From contig JADJQN010000001.1 of the NCBI GenBank assembly GCA_016712745.1, positions 124,001-188,000 on the forward strand: 64,000 bases of DNA. Direction: 5' to 3'. Shown piece after piece: positions 1 through 8,379 of the stretch. A program made the translations under genes and the position numbers. Numbering within the stretch: the first letter of the stretch is position 1; each line of letters opens with the position of its first letter. Below the pieces are notes generated by a model that saw only the letters and a list, made by a program, of their open reading frames with translations, searched no databases and had not been told where the DNA came from. Origin of the DNA: Sandaracinaceae bacterium. Lineage in GTDB: Bacteria > Myxococcota_A > Polyangia > Polyangiales > JADJQN01.

Positions 1-1
1 C

Positions 2-2527
2 GGTGCCGTCGCCGACGAAGCTCGCAGAACATTTCGCATCACAACTTCAGACGACACCGGTTTTTTACTCGTCGACGGATATCGCTCGCGCAAAGAGCGC
101 GACGCGCTTGGCGCACGCCGTCGTGGCGCACTGGTCGGTCGATCGCAAGAGTTGCACGCGTTGACCAATGCGCTGATCCGTACGTCGGAAGAAGCACGCG
201 GACGTGTCGTCGTGGTCTGGGGCGAAGCTGGCGCAGGCAAGACCCGCCTGCTCGCCGAGCTACAAACGCTCGCGTCCGCGCAGGACTTCCTATTCCTCAC
301 CGGCCGCGCCTACGAGAGTGACGTCGATCGCAACTACGCGGCCATCGCCGACCTGTGGATGGACATATGCGGAATCGAACAGGAAGACACGCCCGCGGAG
401 CGCTTTGGTAAAGTCGAACGGCTACGCGTTTTGGGTCTTTCGCGACGCCATGTTCGATGCGTCGGCGAGTTGCTAGGGCTCTCCTATCCGCTTTCGCCGA
501 CCGACAACATTGGCCATGCGCGTTCGGTCGAGATCCTCGTGGCGCTCCGTCGCGCGTTGCAAGCGCTCGCTCGTGATCGGGTCGTGGTGGTGGCGCTCAA
601 GGATCTTCAGTGGATGGACGATGCGACTCGCCAGCTCTTGCCGCTCCTGGTCACCAATATTCACAGGACGCGCCTGCTGCTACTCATCACCTCGCGTTTG
701 GGGACGACTTTGCCAGGGGTCGAGGGGGAAGCGGTTGAGTTGCGTCCGCTCGACCAGGTTCGTACAGCCCGCGTCTTTGCGCCCATCGTCGGGGCCAAGA
801 CGCTGTCGACGCCGGTCAGCGACCTCGTGTACGCGCAAGCGGCCGGCAATCCGATGCTCATCGAGGAGCTCGCCAACTCCATGACTGAGGCTAGTGCGCT
901 GCAGATACGGGATGGCACGGCGTTTCTGCAAGACGCCTCGGTGGTGACGATCCCGCCGGCGGTGAAGACGCTTATTACGTCGGCCCTGGCCCGACTTCGA
1001 CCGCTTGAGCTGGAGCTGCTGAGGATTGCTGCGACCTTCCGAAGCTCGGCGAGCGCAGGTCTGCTTGCTCAAGTGGCCGCAGTTCCCCTCGATGTCGCGG
1101 AAGCACCGCTGTGGCGGCTGCTGATAAGCCGCAAGCTTTCCTCCATCGATGGATGGGTGGTGGCACCGAAGCCACGTGGGCGCTGGGGCGGTGGGAGCGA
1201 CGCGCCGCAACTCCCGGAACGTGTGTGCCTCGCGAACGAGCTGCTACGTCGCTGTGTGCTCGCCGAAATGAGTGCAGATGAGATCCAGCGCATTCACTCG
1301 CGCGTGGTGAGTGTACTCGAACGCGAGGGGGCAAGCGCCTCCATCGACGAGCTGGCTTTTCATGCCGCGCGCGCCGCCGAGCGGAGGCGGGCCGTCGATT
1401 ACTTGAGAACGGCGGCCGATGCTGCGCGCGAAGCGGGCCGATTGCGCGACGCCGCGGAGTGGTATCGCGACGCCATCGAAGTCGTGCGAGGCGAAGGCGA
1501 GGATCGCGATGGCGCGCGGCGTATCGATCTCGCATTGGCCGGCGCCGAATGTGCCATCAACGCAGGCGACGCGCGCCTCTCCGTCGAAATTCTCTCGACC
1601 GTCGCAACGATGCCAAGCGTCAGGACCTCGGCGGTTGTGCGGGTGAAATTGGCTCGGGCGAACGCCGCCGCTGCCACGCTGCGCGGCGACGTCGAGGCGT
1701 GGGTAAACGTGCTCTCCTCCGTGCAAACGGATCTGGCTTCTGTAGACGACGTCAATCTGCGCGGCGCAGTTCGAACGGAGCTTGGCGATGCTCTCGTGGC
1801 AGCGGGGCGCGTCGCTGCGGCGTTCGTCGAATTGCGCGAGGCTGTTCGCCTGCTGGCGCGGGATGGGGAGCCGGTGCTACATGGCCAAGCGCTATGCGTG
1901 CTCGCGACGGCGCTTGCGCGCAGCGGTCACGCTGAGGAAGCAGCGACCGTGGTGAACCAAGCGCTTACCGTGGCTGCACGTCTCGGTGACGGGGCGCTGC
2001 GGTATCGCTCGCTCGCGGCAACAGCGGAGTTGCTCGAGCTCAAGGAGGACTACGCCGCCGCGGCTGCTCGCTTCGACGAGGCCGGCGAGGTTGCGGCAGG
2101 CCAAGATCTTCACCGGGACGTTGGGCGCTCGGCCATGCGCTCCGCGTTGTCCCATCTGGCGTTGGGAGATCTCGAGGGCGCGGCGCAGCGCGCCGACCGT
2201 TTTGCACGACTTGCCAACATCGCCGGCATCGCCGCATTTGCGCGCTTGGCCAATGTGCTGCGCGACTCAATCGCAATGGAGCGCGGCCGCGAGGTGCCGG
2301 CGACATTCGTGCGCTCCGTAGATGCCATTCGGCATGACGGCCCCCCAAACTTTGCTGCCATCGCCTTGTACGCGCGCGCGCGCGCCTTGCGATCGGCGGA
2401 CAAGCGGCCCGAAGCATTGGCAGATTTTCGTCGCGCCATCGCTCAGGCTGAGAAGGCCGGGTGGGCCACTTTTGCCACGCGATTGAGCAAAGAGCGGTCG
2501 CTTGACGAAGGCCAAACCGCAACCTAG
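2..2527 (+). CDS. AAA/STAND-type signalling ATPase with TPR-like tail, 5' end outside window
   Basis: The frame is open from base 2, so this is the 3' part of a larger gene; the TTG at 152 lies inside the conserved LVGRSQEL segment and is not the start. That segment (about 131-160) is the usual lead-in to the ATPase module that follows cyclase or kinase domains in large signalling proteins. Walker A reads WGEAGAGKT (about 217-243) and the Walker B region reads VVVALKDLQWMDD (about 580-618). The C-terminal half is alanine-rich, all-helical and looks like degenerate TPR repeats, as in MalT/LuxR-type regulators and cyclase-AAA fusions. No HTH is visible at the C-terminus. It is followed after 14 bases by the S1-domain gene. 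The missing N-terminus is probably a cyclase or kinase domain; this is inference. Confidence 0.85.
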   Translation, partial: GAVADEARRTFRITTSDDTGFLLVDGYRSRKERDALGARRRGALVGRSQELHALTNALIRTSEEARGRVVVVWGEAGAGKTRLLAELQTLASAQDFLFLTGRAYESDVDRNYAAIADLWMDICGIEQEDTPAERFGKVERLRVLGLSRRHVRCVGELLGLSYPLSPTDNIGHARSVEILVALRRALQALARDRVVVVALKDLQWMDDATRQLLPLLVTNIHRTRLLLLITSRLGTTLPGVEGEAVELRPLDQVRTARVFAPIVGAKTLSTPVSDLVYAQAAGNPMLIEELANSMTEASALQIRDGTAFLQDASVVTIPPAVKTLITSALARLRPLELELLRIAATFRSSASAGLLAQVAAVPLDVAEAPLWRLLISRKLSSIDGWVVAPKPRGRWGGGSDAPQLPERVCLANELLRRCVLAEMSADEIQRIHSRVVSVLEREGASASIDELAFHAARAAERRRAVDYLRTAADAAREAGRLRDAAEWYRDAIEVVRGEGEDRDGARRIDLALAGAECAINAGDARLSVEILSTVATMPSVRTSAVVRVKLARANAAAATLRGDVEAWVNVLSSVQTDLASVDDVNLRGAVRTELGDALVAAGRVAAAFVELREAVRLLARDGEPVLHGQALCVLATALARSGHAEEAATVVNQALTVAARLGDGALRYRSLAATAELLELKEDYAAAAARFDEAGEVAAGQDLHRDVGRSAMRSALSHLALGDLEGAAQRADRFARLANIAGIAAFARLANVLRDSIAMERGREVPATFVRSVDAIRHDGPPNFAAIALYARARALRSADKRPEALADFRRAIAQAEKAGWATFATRLSKERSLDEGQTAT

Positions 2528-2541
2528 GCTCCGCGTCCTTT

Positions 2542-4716
2542 ATGGGCGACGAAAACCAACTGCCGGATCCGAATTCGACGTCTGAAACTACGACGGAAAC
2601 CCCTTCCATCGCCGCGAGCGTGCAAGCGCACGCCGAGGCCGTGAACGCTGACGTGAGCGACGAAGCGGACGGCGCCGACGAGGGTGGCGACGAGGGTACG
2701 GAAGAATCATCTTCGGGAGCGGAACTCGCGGCCGACGGCACTGCGGTTGCCGGCGCGCCAGGCGAGGGCGGTAAGAAGCGTAAGCGTCGTCGTCGCAAGA
2801 AGAAGACCGGCGCACCGGGCGAAGAATTGGCGGCGGGAGCAAATGCTGCCGGCGCGAATGCTACGGGCGAAGGCGGCGAAGCCAAATCGGGCGAGCCGAG
2901 GAAGAAGAGCCCTCCGAAGAAAGACCCGGGACAGATTCCGTTCGGTCGCTACTTCGATGGTGGCCATGCGCGTCGTCACGCGTTTGCGGTGGGCGAAGTT
3001 GTCGCGGGTCGCGTTGCCAAGTTACTCGAGGGCGCGTTCCTCGTTGATCTCTTCGGCAAGGCAACGGCGGTCGTTGACGAGAACGAGCCACGCGAAGTTC
3101 CGCTTCCCGCTCCCGAACCGACACTCGTCGTCGCGGCTGAAGTCAGCACTGAAGTTGCCGCTGCTGCCGAAGGCGCGACTGCCGAAACCGCATCCGCCGC
3201 AGGCGACGCCGCGGTGGAGATCACTGCCTCGGCTGAGAGCACCGGCGCCGCTCCAAGCGATTCTACTCAGACCGAAGTGGCGCACGCGGACGAAGCCGCT
3301 CATGTGGAAGCCGCTCATGTAGATGATCACGACCATGGTCACGACCACGCGGTCGAAGACGAACATGCCGACGACGATGGCGATGCGAGCAGTGCGGGCA
3401 ACGAACTCGCCGCACCGCTCGAGCCTGAGGCGGCAGCACCAGTTCCAGCGCCCGCAGTTGGCACCATCTTCCGCGGTCGCGTTGGAGCAGTCGCGGAAAG
3501 CGGCCACATCGCCATCATTAATCGCATCGTCGACGTGAAAGTCGCGCGCACCTATCTCGAAAAGGCTCGCGAAGACAAGAAGCGCGTCCGGGGCGTCGTG
3601 TACGGCTTCAACCGCGGCGGATTCGACGTATTGGTCGAAGGCATTCGCGTGTTTTGCCCGGCGAGCGGCATGGCGCTCTCGCACATCGAGAATCCTGAGG
3701 AGTACGTCGGACAAAAGCTCGAGTTCTCGGTCCCGCCGCAGAAGCCTGGCTTTCACGGAACGGTCGTCTCACGTCGTAGCATTCTCGAGCGCGAGGGTCG
3801 CAAGGCGGCGCGCGAGCGCTTGAAGACCATGAAGGTCGGCGAGACTGTCAAAGGTCGCGTCTCGCAGGTCCGTGACTTTGGCTTCTTCATCGATATCGGT
3901 GGCGGCCTCGAAGGCATGGTTCACGTGAGCGAGATGTCATGGGACCGCATGGCGCGTCCGTCGGACGTGGCAAAAGTTGGCGACGAGCTGGAGGCTCGCG
4001 TCATCAAGATCCCCGACAACAAGAAAGAACGTCACGAGCGCATCGGCCTGAGCTTGAAGGTCCTTCAGGCTGATCCGTGGGATGTGCACGGCGAGCTCCT
4101 CGCTGAGGGGCGAAGCTTCAAAGGCAAGGTCGCCCGCGTCGCCGAGTTCGGTGCCTTTATCGAAATCGCGCCCGGAGTCGAAGGTCTTTTGCACGTAAGC
4201 GAGCTGGGGCGCGACCTCGCGCACGCGAAGGACGCCGTCAAAGTTGGCGACGAGCTCGATTTGATCATCGAGCGCACGGACAAAAAGCAGCATCGCGTTT
4301 CGCTCTCGAAGTTGAGCGCAGCAGATGTGGCCTCGCTCGCGGAAGGCGGCTCACTTGCCGCACGCCCGCCGAAACTGAACAGCCTCACCAAAGTCAAAGT
4401 CGACCGCGTCGAACCGCATGGCGTGTTCGTTCAGGTCGTGGGCGTCGTTGGCAAGCGAGGCCGCGGCTACATCCCGAACAGCGAGATGGGGACCGAGCGC
4501 GGTACCGATCATCGCCGCCTCTTCCCGCAAGGCCGTGAGCTCGACGTGAAGGTCATTGGCACTGATCGCGATGGATCGTTGAAGTTCTCACGCAAAGCGT
4601 TTACGAACGACGAAGAGAAGCGGGCAGTGCAAGACTACCGTCGCGAAGCCGCCAAGCAGGGCTTTGGAACGTTCGGCGACTTGCTCCGTCAGAAGCTCGA
4701 AAAGGGCACCTCGTAA
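2542..4716 (+). CDS. Multi-S1-domain RNA-binding protein with acidic and His-rich insert
   Basis: 724 aa. The N-terminal ~130 residues are low complexity (acidic/Ala, then a basic patch KKRKRRRRKKK near residue 80). A first S1-like strand set begins near residue 148 (VGEVVAGRV...FLVDLFGKA). It is followed by about 115 residues of Ala/Glu-rich linker containing a His/Asp cluster (HDHGHDH, about residues 257-275). S1-like repeats continue at about 308-420, 430-505 (GFFIDIGGGLEGMVHVSEMSW), 523-600 (GAFIEIAPGVEGLLHVSEL) and 613-690. The protein resembles ribosomal protein S1 and the myxobacterial S1 RNA-binding family, and should bind single-stranded RNA in the cytoplasm. The C-terminus GFGTFGDLL is typical of this family. 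No good Shine-Dalgarno precedes the ATG, and it is probably co-transcribed with the ATPase upstream. Confidence 0.88.
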   Translation: MGDENQLPDPNSTSETTTETPSIAASVQAHAEAVNADVSDEADGADEGGDEGTEESSSGAELAADGTAVAGAPGEGGKKRKRRRRKKKTGAPGEELAAGANAAGANATGEGGEAKSGEPRKKSPPKKDPGQIPFGRYFDGGHARRHAFAVGEVVAGRVAKLLEGAFLVDLFGKATAVVDENEPREVPLPAPEPTLVVAAEVSTEVAAAAEGATAETASAAGDAAVEITASAESTGAAPSDSTQTEVAHADEAAHVEAAHVDDHDHGHDHAVEDEHADDDGDASSAGNELAAPLEPEAAAPVPAPAVGTIFRGRVGAVAESGHIAIINRIVDVKVARTYLEKAREDKKRVRGVVYGFNRGGFDVLVEGIRVFCPASGMALSHIENPEEYVGQKLEFSVPPQKPGFHGTVVSRRSILEREGRKAARERLKTMKVGETVKGRVSQVRDFGFFIDIGGGLEGMVHVSEMSWDRMARPSDVAKVGDELEARVIKIPDNKKERHERIGLSLKVLQADPWDVHGELLAEGRSFKGKVARVAEFGAFIEIAPGVEGLLHVSELGRDLAHAKDAVKVGDELDLIIERTDKKQHRVSLSKLSAADVASLAEGGSLAARPPKLNSLTKVKVDRVEPHGVFVQVVGVVGKRGRGYIPNSEMGTERGTDHRRLFPQGRELDVKVIGTDRDGSLKFSRKAFTNDEEKRAVQDYRREAAKQGFGTFGDLLRQKLEKGTS

Positions 4717-4739
4717 TTTCTCGCCGAGAGGGTGTTCCG

Positions 4740-5057
4740 ATGTCGAACGCTCATCCAAGTCGGACGTTGCGCATTGTGTTCGTTGTGCTTGGTGTGTTTG
4801 GGCTCGGCTCCTTCGGCTGGATCGCCGCAGGCGCGCTTCAAAGCGGGGATTGCTTCGGCTGCGACGCCTGGACGCTGCTTCCCATCCCGATTGGGGTCGC
4901 CTGCGGGGCCTGGCTGGGCATTCGCGCTAAACATCCCGCCGCCGTGCTCGTGCTCGCCGCTGCAAGCGGAGCCGCGATGCTGTTTTGGATACAGGCCCAT
5001 GACGGCTGGTGGGCCCATCGCCCGCCGGCCGCCCAAGCAGTGCCTGCGTCGCGCTAA
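4740..5057 (+). CDS. Small integral membrane protein, unknown function
   Basis: 105 aa with three likely membrane segments: about 10-30 (IVFVVLGVFGLGSFGWIAAG), 45-62 (LLPIPIGVACGAWLGI) and 66-85 (AAVLVLAAASGAAMLFWI). A Cys pair (DCFGCD) sits in the first loop, facing the periplasm if the N-terminus is inside. GAGAGG at 4727-4732 is a fair Shine-Dalgarno site for the ATG at 4740. The gene lies 23 bases after the S1 protein and may be in the same transcript. Its stop overlaps that of the convergent response regulator. I do not recognise a family. Confidence 0.7.
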   Translation: MSNAHPSRTLRIVFVVLGVFGLGSFGWIAAGALQSGDCFGCDAWTLLPIPIGVACGAWLGIRAKHPAAVLVLAAASGAAMLFWIQAHDGWWAHRPPAAQAVPASR

Positions 5058-5443
5058 GTCGCGTAGCCGGAATGCTTCTTAATCGCCTCGAGAATCGTCA
5101 CTAGCTTGAAGGGCTTCTGCACGAAGCCAGTCGCCGACGTCGCGGCAGTCTTCACACGTGAGCTGGCATCGGCCGAGACCACGAGGACAGGCACGGAGGC
5201 GATTTGCGGGTCGCCGGCTTGCGCTTCCAAGAACTCGAAGCCGTTCATCACCGGCATCATCAGATCAAGCAGCACAATGGCTGGACGCGCGCCGCTGCGT
5301 AGTACCTTCAACGCCTCGGCCCCATTCACCGCGGTGAGCACGTGAAACCCTTCTGTCGAGAGTGCGTCTTGCACGCTCTCCAGAATATCAAGGTCGTCGT
5401 CGACGACGAGAATCGTTATGCCGATTGCAGGGGTGAGCGACAT
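5054..5443 (-). CDS. Single-domain response regulator (REC)
   Basis: 129 aa, only a receiver domain. The acidic pocket is ILVVDDDLDI near residue 15, the phosphorylatable Asp is in VLLDLMMPVMNGFEF (about residue 60), the conserved Ser/Thr is in VLVVSADA and the Lys is in VQKPF. There is no output domain, so it acts as a phosphorelay or diffusible CheY-like element. The ATG at 5443 is chosen because the domain starts at once; the longer frame upstream has no homology and runs into the kinase gene. It starts two bases after the stop of the PAS/GAF kinase-like gene, so the two form one operon. Since that partner lacks its phosphoacceptor core, this regulator must be phosphorylated by another kinase if it is active. 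Confidence 0.93.
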   Translation of the reverse strand: MSLTPAIGITILVVDDDLDILESVQDALSTEGFHVLTAVNGAEALKVLRSGARPAIVLLDLMMPVMNGFEFLEAQAGDPQIASVPVLVVSADASSRVKTAATSATGFVQKPFKLVTILEAIKKHSGYAT

Positions 5444-5445
5444 GG

Positions 5446-7095
5446 CTAGTGAATCGTAGAAACGGGTCCGGCGGCCGCCGCGTCGGTGGGGGGCCCCGGC
5501 GCGAGGGGGAGTGTAACAGTGAACCCGGATCCCAGTCCGGGCTGGCTCGTCACGCTTATAGTTCCGCCGAGGCTCTCCACGATTTGCCTCACAATCCACA
5601 GCCCGAGCCCTAGGCCACCGAAGTGCCGCTTCGATACGGCGCGTTCGGTGACGAAGCACTTGTTCCACATATCGAGCATGCGCGGCAGATCATCCGGGTG
5701 ACACGCATTGCTCCACAAGTCGACGCCGATGTTCTCAGTCAGGCGGGCTTCCTTGAGGCCAGTGTATTCGTACCAGCGGCGATTGATGAACTCGAGCTTC
5801 CCACGCGGCGTCGCTGCCCAAATGATTTGTGGCACCGCAGTCGCCAATAAGGCGAGGCTTTGCTGAGCTTCCTCTGCTTGTCTTCTGGCTTCAACTTGCT
5901 CTGTGACATCGTACGCAAACGCGAAGACGCCGCTCACTGCGCCGTCTTCGTCAACGAGTGGTTTGTACATGCCATTCACGAAGAACTGACGAGAGCTGCT
6001 GTCGCCTTCTTGCAGAGTGATCGGAACTTCTTTGCCGACGAACGTCTCACCGGTCCGGCAGGCTTCAGCCAGGATCGCTTTGAAGCCTTGCGCCTGAAGC
6101 TCAGGAAGGACTTCGTCGACGGTTTTTCCAACCATGTCGCGCCCACCCGCCAGCAACTGGTTCATCGGGTTTGAGAGCTCGTAGCGAAAGTCAGGAGCAC
6201 GCACAATGGCGATGGCAGCAGGTGCCTGCTCGAACACGCGATGCAACCGATCGCGCTCGAGCCGCAGCTCGTCTTGTGCGCGGACCCGTTCCAGGAATTG
6301 GCCGATTTGAAAGCCAATGGTTGTAATCGTGCGCATTAGGTAGGCATCAGGTTCGTGCGGGTCTCGTCGCAAGAATTCCATTACTGCGCGCGACTCGTTC
6401 GCGCAGACGATGGGAAAGACGTAAGCGGTGTTCAATCCCGCGCGCGCCGCAAGCTCGCCGCGCGGATAGGTCGGATCGCTATCGAGGTGGACGTTGACGA
6501 GCGGTTTGCGGGTCTGCCATGCGCGCCCGGGCGGACCCTCGCCGCGCTCAAAATGCATTAGGCGTGACGTTTCCAGAAATCCGTGCGCAAGCACCCACGG
6601 CGAACCCCAGTCCGCCGCCGAGCGAAGTCGGTCGGACGCGTCGGTCATCCACAACACGCCAGCGTCCCAGCGCAGCATCTCGCAAATGGTTTGCAAGAGC
6701 CGAGGCGCCGCCTCCTCGAGGCTCTTCGCCTCAGAGAGCACACTCATCACCCCGTGCTCCGCGAGCAGATGGTGTCGCGACGAACGTCCGTCTCGCAGTC
6801 GTCGTAGTGTTGCGACGAAGAGCTCGCTGCCTGCACCTGACGTCGCAGTGAATGTGACGTCGACCTCGGCCAGGCTACCGTCTTGACGAAGCGCGTGAGC
6901 TCGCTGCGGCGTGCCGAGCGAATCGGGGCGGCCTCCCGGCAACAAATCGCTGAGTCTCCTGCCGATTAGCTCATCGCTGCTCCAGCCCAAGAGGCCCGCA
7001 ACCGAACGGTTGGCGTAAACGACGTGCTCAGTCGCATCCAGCGCCACGACGGCGTCGGCGACTGCATCAAGCACAAGTCGCAGCTCGATCCCCAC
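5446..7095 (-). CDS. PAS-GAF-PAS-PAS sensor, histidine kinase with internal deletion of the kinase core
   Basis: 549 aa from the GTG at 7095 (VGIELRLVLDAV). The frame continues upstream through the tRNA gene, which is why a later start is used. Order: PAS (about 5-120), GAF (140-285), PAS (300-415), the beginning of a third PAS (425-485), then abruptly AVSKRHFGGLGLGLWIVRQI and GSGFTVTLPL. The last part is the G2 end of an HATPase_c domain. The rest of PAS3, the HisKA H-box, the N-box and the G1 box are missing, about 200 residues compared with normal kinases of this type. The junction lies near 5640-5660 and the frame is kept. It cannot autophosphorylate as written. Either a real in-frame deletion leaving a sensor-only protein, or an assembly collapse. 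Confidence 0.85.
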   Translation of the reverse strand: MGIELRLVLDAVADAVVALDATEHVVYANRSVAGLLGWSSDELIGRRLSDLLPGGRPDSLGTPQRAHALRQDGSLAEVDVTFTATSGAGSELFVATLRRLRDGRSSRHHLLAEHGVMSVLSEAKSLEEAAPRLLQTICEMLRWDAGVLWMTDASDRLRSAADWGSPWVLAHGFLETSRLMHFERGEGPPGRAWQTRKPLVNVHLDSDPTYPRGELAARAGLNTAYVFPIVCANESRAVMEFLRRDPHEPDAYLMRTITTIGFQIGQFLERVRAQDELRLERDRLHRVFEQAPAAIAIVRAPDFRYELSNPMNQLLAGGRDMVGKTVDEVLPELQAQGFKAILAEACRTGETFVGKEVPITLQEGDSSSRQFFVNGMYKPLVDEDGAVSGVFAFAYDVTEQVEARRQAEEAQQSLALLATAVPQIIWAATPRGKLEFINRRWYEYTGLKEARLTENIGVDLWSNACHPDDLPRMLDMWNKCFVTERAVSKRHFGGLGLGLWIVRQIVESLGGTISVTSQPGLGSGFTVTLPLAPGPPTDAAAAGPVSTIH

Positions 7096-7180
7096 AGCGT
7101 AACGATGCCCCACCGCCCCAGCAAAAGACAGCAGCCCCGAACGGCGAGTGGGGCGAGGATGGCCTCGCCAGTTGAACCAG

Positions 7181-7252
7181 TGGGCGATACAGGACTTGAA
7201 CCTGTGACTTCCTCCGTGTGAAGGAGGCACTCTACCGCTGAGTTAATCGCCC
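7181..7252 (-). tRNA. tRNA-Val (anticodon CAC)
   Basis: On the minus strand the acceptor arm GGGCGAT pairs with ATCGCCC, followed by discriminator A. The D arm has CTCAGCGGTAGAG, the anticodon stem CCTCC/GGAGG encloses the loop TTCACAC (anticodon CAC, reads GTG), and the T arm contains GGTTCAAGTCC. The gene is 72 bases with no encoded CCA. It lies just upstream of the sensor gene on the same strand, and a spurious open frame runs through it. Confidence 0.95.
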
Positions 7253-7361
7253 AATTCGGGTCCGCGAAAGCGCGAATCACGAACGAGAAGGCGCCGTATG
7301 TACCAACGCTTCCGCGTGGGCGCAACCCACTCCTCAAGTGCGCTGTGATAGCGTCTCTGGC

Positions 7362-8378
7362 GTGACCCTCCACGCAGAGCTTTGCGCAAAAGTCATAGCG
7401 GGCGATGTTCGCGCGGCCGCCCGGGCCATGCGCATCATCGACGACCGTCGCGAAGGCTATCTCGAGGTCCTTTCGACTCTCTTTCCGCACAGTGGGCGCG
7501 CGTACGTGGTGGGCATCACGGGCAACCCTGGCGCCGGTAAAAGCACCCTCGTCGATCGTCTAATTGAAAACTACCGCGCGTCCGGGAAAAAAGTGGGAGT
7601 CATCGCAGTCGATCCGACGAGTCCGTTCACCGGCGGCGCGATCCTCGGCGACCGCATCCGGATGCAGCGGCACTTTCTCGATCCAAACGTCTTCATTCGC
7701 TCGCTCGCAACGCGTGGCCATCTTGGCGGCCTCTCGCGATCCGCAGGTGACGTGATTCGCGTATTAGACGCATTCGGCTGCGATGTGATCCTCGTTGAAA
7801 CAGTAGGCGTTGGCCAAGACGAGCTTGAGGTCACGCGTATGGCCCACACCACGCTCGTCATCGTTCCCCCGGGGATGGGTGACGACATCCAAGCCATCAA
7901 GGCTGGCATCCTCGAAATCGCCGATGTGTTCGCGGTGAACAAAGCGGACCGCGAAGGCGCGGATTCGACTGTGCGTGACCTCGAACAGATGATGTCGTTG
8001 GGCCACGAGGTTAGCAGCGTGACGCGTGGGCACTCGGCGGCGGGCTCGCACGTGAAGGCTGAGCGCAAAGCAGGCGAGCCCTGGCGCCCTCCGGTCATCA
8101 AGACGGTAGCCGTAAAGAACGAAGGCGTGGCTGACGTGATTCGAGCTTGCGAAGAGCACCGCAAATACCTCGAAACTACCGACGACGGACAACGCAAAGC
8201 CCTCTCCCGCGCAACGGAAGAGTTGCACGCGATTTTTCGTGACGCGCTCCTCACGGCTGCAGAATCTCGTGCGAAAGCCGCGTTGGAAGACGCGCTAAAA
8301 CGCAGCCTTTCGCGCACAACTGATCCATACTCCTCGTCCGCGGAAATTGTGCGCGGCCTTTTGGCTGGAGAGTTCTGA
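7362..8378 (+). CDS. meaB: Methylmalonyl-CoA mutase-associated GTPase MeaB (ArgK family)
   Basis: 338 aa from the GTG at 7362 (VTLHAELCAKV); a GTG at 7338 in the same frame is an alternative. It has the G3E-family P-loop GITGNPGAGKST, the VDPTSPFTGGAILGDRIRM segment that is diagnostic for MeaB/ArgK, the switch region VETVGVGQ and NKADREGAD (G4). MeaB protects and reloads adenosylcobalamin-dependent methylmalonyl-CoA mutase (cytoplasm, propionyl-CoA metabolism). The mutase genes are not in this window. The gene is separated by one base from the kelch lipoprotein downstream, and the thiolase/beta-oxidation genes follow, which fits acyl-CoA metabolism. Confidence 0.95.
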   Translation: MTLHAELCAKVIAGDVRAAARAMRIIDDRREGYLEVLSTLFPHSGRAYVVGITGNPGAGKSTLVDRLIENYRASGKKVGVIAVDPTSPFTGGAILGDRIRMQRHFLDPNVFIRSLATRGHLGGLSRSAGDVIRVLDAFGCDVILVETVGVGQDELEVTRMAHTTLVIVPPGMGDDIQAIKAGILEIADVFAVNKADREGADSTVRDLEQMMSLGHEVSSVTRGHSAAGSHVKAERKAGEPWRPPVIKTVAVKNEGVADVIRACEEHRKYLETTDDGQRKALSRATEELHAIFRDALLTAAESRAKAALEDALKRSLSRTTDPYSSSAEIVRGLLAGEF

Positions 8379-8379
8379 C

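Noticed and set aside
152..2527. TTG at 152 as the start of the first gene
   Set aside because: The frame is open to base 2, and the TTG falls within the conserved GRxxEL motif, so the gene begins outside the window.
7096..7230. N-terminal extension of the sensor gene to 7230
   Set aside because: It reads through the tRNA-Val gene (7181-7252) and has no similarity to PAS domains; the GTG at 7095 is used instead.
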